NCBI GenBank assembly: GCA_020432595.1
Contig: JAGQGA010000111.1
Location: forward strand, 1 to 11,285
Length of the DNA stretch: 11,285 nt
Source: Anaerolineales bacterium
GTDB taxonomy: Bacteria; Chloroflexota; Anaerolineae; Promineifilales; Promineifilaceae
Reading direction: 5' to 3'
Of this stretch, positions 7,332-11,285 are shown one piece after another. Below the pieces are notes generated by a model. The model did no database searches. It saw nothing but the letters and a program-made list of their open reading frames with translations, and was not told the origin of the DNA. A program made the translations under genes and the position numbers. Every line of letters starts with the position of its first letter. Within the stretch, counting starts at the first letter, position 1.

Positions 7332-7353
7332 ACGCTGGTGTCACGCTGGTGTC
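7332..7353 (+). promoter_or_regulatory. 11-bp direct repeat ACGCTGGTGTC x2 upstream of the lipoprotein gene
   Basis: ACGCTGGTGTC occurs at 7332-7342 and 7343-7353, followed by a further ACGC. The period of one helical turn places both copies on the same DNA face. A TATAGT lies 12 bp downstream (7366-7371) and could be a -10 box. It is probably a second regulator-binding site for the 7478 gene; the regulator is unknown. Confidence 0.45.
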
Positions 7354-7396
7354 ACGCGGCAATGCTATAGTGTGGAGCAGTGTAGATGCTGCCCTA

Positions 7397-7441
7397 TTAT
7401 TAGGGTTTGCGAACGTTTTGCGAACGGCCGTTTTTTACACT
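7397..7441. promoter_or_regulatory. Second copy of the GCGAACG heptamer array (candidate SARP operator)
   Basis: Two GCGAACG heptamers at 7409-7415 and 7420-7426, separated by TTTT, run into AACGGCCGTT and a T-run ending TTTACA. This matches the divergent regulator promoter at 1622-1652 almost base for base, and the ATTATTAGGG to its left parallels ATTATAGGGG there. Possible -10 boxes are TACACT (7436-7441, plus strand) and TAATAA (7402-7397, minus strand). The lipoprotein start lies 37 bp downstream of the first. It suggests common regulation with the SARP gene; which direction is transcribed is not settled. Confidence 0.6.
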
Positions 7442-7477
7442 GTCGTGAAACCAAACCAGCCAAAAAAGAGGAAAGGA

Positions 7478-8356
7478 ATGAATTTGCAACAGATGTTTAA
7501 GCGAGACCTTTTGTTTATTGTTATTTTGTTGTTTCTGGTGTCGTGCGGTGGGCAGGGTGAGGGAGTGGCGGTGGTGGAAACGGCCGCTGTTCAGCCCACT
7601 AGCGCACCCACCCTAGAGCCAACCGCCACCGCCCTACCCGAACCCACGGCCACGCCTCGCCCCGTTGAGCCAACGGCCACCGCCCTACCCGAACCCACGG
7701 CCACGCCACGTCCCATTTTGGAAGCCCAACTCGGTGACAATCACGGCACGGTTCCTTCTAACGAGGTTGATGTATGGAACTATGTGGGGCAGGCTGGCGA
7801 ACTCCTTTTTGTGAACCTTGCCATTGAAACACCCGGCGAAGACCAGCGGAGAATAACGCCGTTGCACCCAGGCATCTTTGTCACATCACCAGATGGCAAC
7901 CAGCGAGGGCAGAAAATTTACAACCCCGCCCTGAATCCCCACCCCGTTTCTGATATTTTCATCTTTGCTGGCCCTTTGCCGGAAGATGGCAGCTATCAGA
8001 TTGAAGTGCGTAGTTACCAGAGCAATGAACCAAGCAACTACACGCTAACTATTGAATCCAAACGGATAGAAGTTGACATAAACATTTCAGAAGAGTATGT
8101 TGGGAACTATATAGAGGAGCCGGGTCTCGATGTTGAAGTGTATGTAGAAGGAGACCAACTCTTTGGGAGTATATTGCAAACTGGTGCGACCTATCACCTG
8201 ATTCCCATTTCAGAGACAACCTTTTTTGCCGCAGACGGAACCCTTACAACCTATCTACGAGATGATGCCGGCGATGTCGTTGGTTATGAAGTATGGCCGT
8301 TTCACTTCCGTACGCCCAAGCCGGTTCCAGGAAAAAAAGTGATTGAACAGCCATAG
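7478..8356 (+). CDS. Secreted lipoprotein with Pro-Thr linker, PPC-like domain and DUF3471-like C-terminus
   Basis: This is a 292-residue protein counted from the ATG at 7478, chosen because GAGGAAAGG precedes it and a lipoprotein signal peptide follows at once: a charged start, the helix LLFIVILLFLVSC and a lipobox L-V-S-Cys23. The in-frame GTG at 7349 would put 43 extra residues before the signal peptide and run through the operator, so it is less likely. Residues 24-80 are a low-complexity Pro/Thr/Ala linker with two 17-residue repeats. Residues about 81-190 resemble a bacterial pre-peptidase C-terminal (PPC) beta-sandwich (DVWNYVGQAGELLFVNL; DGSYQIEVRSY; NYTLTIE). Residues about 204-274 resemble DUF3471 (EYVGNYIEEPGLDVEVYVEGDQLF; SETTFF; VVGYEV). 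No catalytic residues are apparent. It probably acts as a surface-anchored binding or accessory protein. The heptamer repeats upstream suggest control by the SARP. Confidence 0.87.
   Translation: MNLQQMFKRDLLFIVILLFLVSCGGQGEGVAVVETAAVQPTSAPTLEPTATALPEPTATPRPVEPTATALPEPTATPRPILEAQLGDNHGTVPSNEVDVWNYVGQAGELLFVNLAIETPGEDQRRITPLHPGIFVTSPDGNQRGQKIYNPALNPHPVSDIFIFAGPLPEDGSYQIEVRSYQSNEPSNYTLTIESKRIEVDINISEEYVGNYIEEPGLDVEVYVEGDQLFGSILQTGATYHLIPISETTFFAADGTLTTYLRDDAGDVVGYEVWPFHFRTPKPVPGKKVIEQP
7616..7717 (+). repeat. Two 51-bp tandem units encoding the lipoprotein linker
   Basis: Units 7616-7666 and 7667-7717 differ at only a few bases and each encode EPTATALPEPTATPRP plus one variable residue. Copy-number change here would lengthen or shorten the linker by 17 residues without a frameshift. 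Confidence 0.9.
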
Positions 8357-8395
8357 GCTGATTCATTTTGGGCTAATATGTAGTGGGAAGAATCG

Positions 8396-8441
8396 CAACC
8401 CTGATAGGTTATCTGCAAATGCTGGCGACCTGTCAGGGTTG
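8396..8441. terminator. Stem-loop between convergent lipoprotein and toxin genes
   Basis: CAACCCTGATAGGT (8396-8409) pairs with ACCTGTCAGGGTTG (8428-8441) over 14 bp with one T-G pair and an 18-nt loop. It begins 39 bp after the lipoprotein stop, where a terminator would sit, but only a short T-run follows (TCTGTTTAG). It shares TGTCAGGNTTG with the 7231-7259 hairpin, so it may be a dispersed repeat that also ends transcription. Confidence 0.55.
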
Positions 8442-8550
8442 TCTGTTTAGGCTGGTTGAAAGCGCGGGGCGGAGAGTGGGTTGATGGGGGATAAACGGCC
8501 GTTTTCCCCTTCCTACAGCACTCCAAAAACCGACCTGATAATGGTTGTTG

Positions 8551-9060
8551 CTATGGGTGAATCAGGTTGGTAAGATCCGTCAGGGGGGAACGATAACCTT
8601 GCTCAATCATGGCGGCAAGAAAGCCATTGGCTGATTCGAGCGAAAGATGGGCTTGCTCCACTAACAGCACAAGGCAGCCAAGCGTACCCGAAATGGTTAT
8701 TTGCCGCTGTTTGGCAATGTGGCGAGCAGCACCATCATCGGTTAAAAATAGCCAGTGACGATGTTGAGCAATGCTCAGACATTCTGATTCACCCTGGTGA
8801 ATTTTGCGCGGAAAGGTTGTTAACGCCTGAAATTCAAGGGCGTTGTTGAGGTTGGAAAGGTGTATCCAGCCATTTAGATTGAGCGGATGGATCTGGTCAA
8901 GGATGGTTTGGCAAAACTCATAGCCTTCTTCTTGCCCACGGTAGATCTCATCGTAAACGGCCGTTGGGATGAAAAGCACACCAAAAAGCTGTTTAAGCAG
9001 GCCTAACTGCTTGATAGCAGCAAAATTGCAAAGCACCGTTGTATTGCTGATAACGTTCAT
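8551..9060 (-). CDS. PIN-domain toxin, DUF3368 family
   Basis: This is a 169-residue protein. The fold signature is that of PIN RNases: a beta-strand plus NTTVL at the N-terminus (VISNTTVLCNF), an acidic pair in VYDEIY (Asp37/Glu38), GESECLSIA with Glu91 and Glu93, TDDGAAR with Asp108/Asp109, and GTLGCLVLL after the last acidic site. Length and motifs fit DUF3368, the usual toxin partner of UPF0175 antitoxins. Such PIN proteins act as metal-dependent ribonucleases in the cytoplasm; the RNA target here is unknown. The first acidic position of canonical PIN domains is Asn6, which from memory is common in DUF3368 but raises the question of activity. Its ATG overlaps the antitoxin stop (ATGA, 9060-9057), so the two are translationally coupled. 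It converges with the lipoprotein gene. Confidence 0.88.
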   Translation of the reverse strand: MNVISNTTVLCNFAAIKQLGLLKQLFGVLFIPTAVYDEIYRGQEEGYEFCQTILDQIHPLNLNGWIHLSNLNNALEFQALTTFPRKIHQGESECLSIAQHRHWLFLTDDGAARHIAKQRQITISGTLGCLVLLVEQAHLSLESANGFLAAMIEQGYRSPLTDLTNLIHP

Positions 9061-9359
9061 TTTTGGCGCAAAAGAAAATAACGGAGACTGTTGACTTCAT
9101 CCTCGGCTTCCTCAAGGGTTGTTGGTCCCAAGCTGATGTCCATTCCTTTTTCGACCAGAATATCGCGCATTTGCATCCAGCTAATGCCAGCAATTTCGGC
9201 CGCTTTAGCCAGGGAAAGTCCTTCCTGTTGATAACGGTAAATGGCTAACTGGATGCGTAAATCGGGGCGGCTGCGGAGAAGGTGTCGCAGGGCATCCTGA
9301 ATGACCTCGTTTTCGTTATCATATAGATTTGCTTTTACAAAATCTTGAGCTTGTATCAT
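9057..9359 (-). CDS. UPF0175-type antitoxin
   Basis: This is a 100-residue protein starting at the ATG at 9359, with a weak GAGGG 6 nt before it. Residues 11-35 (YDNENEVIQDALRHLLRSRPDLR) resemble a CopG/ribbon-helix-helix-like segment. Residues 46-70 (EGLSLAKAAEIAGISWMQMRDILVEKG) form the helix-turn-helix typical of UPF0175, and the acidic tail LEEAEDEVNSLRYFL is suited to cover the toxin. It is the upstream partner of the PIN toxin with a 4-bp overlap, the usual antitoxin-first order. UPF0175 proteins are expected to neutralise the toxin and repress their own promoter. Confidence 0.85.
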   Translation of the reverse strand: MIQAQDFVKANLYDNENEVIQDALRHLLRSRPDLRIQLAIYRYQQEGLSLAKAAEIAGISWMQMRDILVEKGMDISLGPTTLEEAEDEVNSLRYFLLRQK

Positions 9360-9401
9360 TTTTCCCTCTGACTTTTTACAAATGCCAAAAGCTATAGCAT
9401 G

Positions 9402-9407
9402 ATTATA
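9402..9407 (-). promoter_or_regulatory. Candidate -10 box of the toxin-antitoxin operon
   Basis: A perfect TATAAT lies on the minus strand 42 bp upstream of the antitoxin ATG. No clear -35 box is found at 16-18 bp. GCTATAGC, a short palindrome at 9391-9398, lies just downstream and could be an antitoxin-binding site. Confidence 0.5.
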
Positions 9408-9431
9408 ACAGATGTTTGGCCTGTTAAGAGA

Positions 9432-9465
9432 AAAACCCCCGCCACTTTCATGTGGCGGGGGTTTT
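9432..9465 (-). terminator. Strong rho-independent terminator of the Calx-beta gene
   Basis: AAAACCCCCGCCAC (9432-9445) and GTGGCGGGGGTTTT (9452-9465) form a 14-bp GC-rich stem with a 6-nt loop. On the minus strand the stem ends in TTTTT, 28 bp past the stop of the Calx-beta gene, and it separates that gene from the toxin-antitoxin promoter. The A/T flanks would also allow termination in the other direction. Confidence 0.92.
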
Positions 9466-9492
9466 CTGATTACTGATTACCGGTTACCGATT

Positions 9493-11285
9493 TCACGGTT
9501 GCCGCCGGATAATCGGCAGATAGATGTACTGCGTGCCGTCGTCATCGCGGATGGTGACGGTGGTGGTGTCGGTATCGCCAACAGTGGCGTTGGTGGCGTT
9601 GCTCATGGTCAGGGTGAAGGTTTCGTCGTCTTCCGTGTCGCCATCGTCCAGCAGGGTCACGGTGAAGGTTTGCACGAGGGTGCCGGGGTCAATGGTGATG
9701 GTTTGGCTGACGGCGGTGTAGTCGCTGCCAGCAACGGCCGTTCCGTCGGCACTGTTAATATCCACCGTGATGGGTAAGCCAGATGGTACGCTGACCGAAA
9801 CGACGACGATGGCTTCGCCAGCACCTTCATGCACGCTATAGTCGGCCACCTTAAACGAAACCGTTGGCGGCTCGTCGTTGTCCAAAATGGTGATAGTGGT
9901 CGTGTCAGGGTCGCCAATAACGGCGTGGTCGGCATTGCTCAACGTCAGGGTGAAGGTTTCATTGGCTTCATCGCTGTCGTCGTCATTAAGCGTGACGGCG
10001 AAAGCTTGGTTAATGGTGCCAGCGGTGAGGGTAATGGTTTTGCTCACGCCCACGTAATCGGCTCCATCAACGGCCGTTCCGTCCGCACTGGCAATGTCAA
10101 GCATAATCGGCTGACCCGATGGCGTATCAAGCGAGATGACCACCAGCGCCGTGCCTGCATCTTCATCCACGCTATAGTCGGCCACATCAAAGGCGACGGT
10201 GGGCATGTCGTCATTGTCGCTGATGGTCAGCGCGGCACTGGCGGGGGTGCCCAGGTCGGCGGCGACGGGGTTGCTGAGGGTGACAACGGCCGTTTCGTCC
10301 GCCTCATCCAGTGCGTCATCCAGCAGTGTTACCTCAAACGTTTTGCTCATTTGGCCGGGGTCAAAAGTGAGCGTGCCGCTAATCGGGGTGTAATCCTCAT
10401 CGGCTGTCGCCGTGCCGTCGCTGCTGGCATAATCAACCGTCACCGTGCCGGCCGAGGCAGAGCTTAACGTGGCGGTAAAGGTAACAGTGCCGTCTGCTTC
10501 GCTGGCGGTGGCGGTGTCGCTGGTCAGTGCCACGGTGGGCACCGGCTCATCATCCAGAATGTGGATGGTGGTGGTAACGACTTCGCCGGGACGTGGGTCA
10601 CTGGCACCTTGCAGGTTTTGCAACATTAATTCGATGGTTTCATCCCCTTCGGCAAGCTGGTCATCGGTCAGCGGCACGGTTACAGTGATGAGCGCGGTGC
10701 CGTTGGTGATGGTCAGCGGTTTGATGTCGGTGAAGCTGTAGTCAACGCCGTTGGTAGCGGTTCCGCCGCTGTTCACCACATCCACCAGCATGTCGCTGGC
10801 GGAGATGGGGTTGGCGATGATTTCCACAGTGACGCTGCTTTCAGTTTCGTCAACGTTGTAGTTGGCTGCGCCAAACTGCACCGTGGGCAGCGCATCGTCG
10901 TCCAAAATGGTAACGGTGGCACTTGTAGGAGCCATTGGGATGGCGTGATTGACGTTGCTGATGCTGACGGTGAAGCTTTTATCGGCTTCGATGATGTTGT
11001 CATTGATCAGCGGCACATTGACCACGGCTGAGGGTTCACCGGCGGGAATGGTGATGGTGGTAGTGGGAATGCCGGTGTAGTCGGTGCCGGAAACGGCCGT
11101 TCCATCTGCCGTGGCAAAATCAACCGTCACATCCTGGCTGGTAGGGCCACTAAGAGCCACCGTAACGGCTACCGCACCGTTGGGGTCGTCTTCATAAATC
11201 TGGTAGATCGCACTGTCGAGTGAGATGGTGGGGCCAGTGGTGCTAAACGTCCACTGCTCGCGGATAACGCCCGTTTCAAACCCTT
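9493..11285 (-). CDS. Calx-beta repeat surface protein (N-terminus cut by window edge)
   Basis: The frame is open from the right edge to a stop at 9493, giving 596 visible residues; the apparent GTG at 11160 is internal. Five Calx-beta domains of about 110-116 residues follow one another at visible residues 19-133, 134-249, 250-361, 362-473 and 474-582. Each has the pattern T-V-x-F/L, Y-x-V-x-E, T-V-D-x-x-x-x-D-G-T-A, DY, then LDDD/DE-x-x-E-T-F-T-L-x-L-S-N and a closing ILDDD. The acidic loops fit the Ca2+-binding sites of the family. Such repeats form stiff extracellular stalks or adhesion regions. The protein ends in YIYLPIIRRQP, a hydrophobic-basic tail of a kind I recall from Chloroflexota surface proteins. 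The N-terminal visible stretch (REQWTFSTTGP) belongs to an unseen upstream domain. A terminator follows at 9432-9465. Confidence 0.92.
   Translation of the reverse strand, partial: GFETGVIREQWTFSTTGPTISLDSAIYQIYEDDPNGAVAVTVALSGPTSQDVTVDFATADGTAVSGTDYTGIPTTTITIPAGEPSAVVNVPLINDNIIEADKSFTVSISNVNHAIPMAPTSATVTILDDDALPTVQFGAANYNVDETESSVTVEIIANPISASDMLVDVVNSGGTATNGVDYSFTDIKPLTITNGTALITVTVPLTDDQLAEGDETIELMLQNLQGASDPRPGEVVTTTIHILDDEPVPTVALTSDTATASEADGTVTFTATLSSASAGTVTVDYASSDGTATADEDYTPISGTLTFDPGQMSKTFEVTLLDDALDEADETAVVTLSNPVAADLGTPASAALTISDNDDMPTVAFDVADYSVDEDAGTALVVISLDTPSGQPIMLDIASADGTAVDGADYVGVSKTITLTAGTINQAFAVTLNDDDSDEANETFTLTLSNADHAVIGDPDTTTITILDNDEPPTVSFKVADYSVHEGAGEAIVVVSVSVPSGLPITVDINSADGTAVAGSDYTAVSQTITIDPGTLVQTFTVTLLDDGDTEDDETFTLTMSNATNATVGDTDTTTVTIRDDDGTQYIYLPIIRRQP

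Larger units (their letters stand above)
6922..7477. other. Repeat-rich gap with regulatory repeats upstream of the lipoprotein gene
   Basis: I see no well-supported gene in this 556-bp gap. It holds the second half of a 15-bp duplication, a 111-bp inverted-repeat element (6966-7076), a perfect 13-bp hairpin (7231-7259), an 11-bp direct repeat (7332-7353), and a copy of the SARP-like heptamer array (7397-7441). The ribosome-binding site GAGGAAAGG (7468-7476) precedes the lipoprotein ATG. Confidence 0.8.
790..11101. repeat. Highly iterated palindrome AACGGCCGTT, 14 exact copies
   Basis: Exact copies start at 790, 1221, 1636, 2064, 2614, 6567, 6636, 7423, 8494, 8956, 9733, 10069, 10285 and 11092. 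Eleven are in genes (nine read as T-A-V, two as N-G-R) and three are intergenic (1636, 7423, 8494). Near copies differing by one or two bases start at 822, 5942, 6056, 6079 and 7579. The range given spans all copies and is not a single element. About 0.01 copies are expected in random sequence of this length. It resembles the cyanobacterial HIP1 phenomenon (GCGATCGC), with a different core. Confidence 0.95.

Noticed and set aside
7349..7477. In-frame GTG extension of the lipoprotein gene by 43 residues
   Set aside because: It would place residues before a classical lipoprotein signal peptide, lacks a good ribosome-binding site and overlaps the operator-like repeats.
9829..10467. 212-residue plus-strand frame opposite the Calx-beta gene
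   Set aside because: It is a mirror of the repetitive Calx-beta coding sequence, with Gly/Val-rich composition and no ribosome-binding site.

Overview
The window most likely comes from a filamentous or uncultured member of the Chloroflexota (Anaerolineae-like). This is an inference from gene style, not from a marker gene. The pointers are SARP/BTAD regulators (one fused to an NTPase), a lipoprotein with a Pro-Thr-Ala-rich linker (EPTATALPEPTATPRP), a long Calx-beta repeat protein ending in YIYLPIIRRQP, a UPF0175/DUF3368 toxin-antitoxin pair, and many low-complexity or palindromic intergenic repeats. No rRNA, tRNA, CRISPR array, transposase or phage gene was seen.

Layout. Positions 1-1569 (minus) hold the N-terminal 523 residues of a SARP-type activator fused to an NB-ARC/AAA-like ATPase; its C-terminus lies beyond the left edge. 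A 192-bp divergent promoter region follows, with three 11-bp-spaced heptamers next to a consensus -10 box. On the plus strand come a second, unusually built BTAD regulator (1762-3021), an unrecognised Cys-rich 225-residue protein (3179-3856), a 527-bp gap filled with inverted repeats (3857-4383), and an 845-residue subtilisin-like (S8) protease with an N-terminal helix-hairpin-helix and no signal peptide (4384-6921). A second repeat-rich gap (6922-7477) leads to a secreted lipoprotein (7478-8356). The right part is on the minus strand: a UPF0175-type antitoxin and DUF3368-type PIN toxin overlapping by 4 bp (9359-8551), a strong terminator (9432-9465), and a Calx-beta repeat surface protein that runs off the right edge (9493-11285).

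How the genes may work together. The divergent regulators share a control region. Its heptamer repeat (GCGAACG + TTTT, 11-bp period) recurs upstream of the lipoprotein gene, so the SARP may regulate itself, its neighbour and the lipoprotein. The BTAD regulator, Cys-rich protein and cytoplasmic-looking HhH-S8 protease form a co-oriented trio that could be an undescribed regulator/partner/protease module. The gaps of 157 and 527 bp argue against a simple single operon.

The most striking non-gene signal is the 10-bp palindrome AACGGCCGTT. It occurs 14 times exactly in 11.3 kb, in genes and between them, against about 0.01 copies expected in random sequence. It behaves like a highly iterated palindrome of the host genome.
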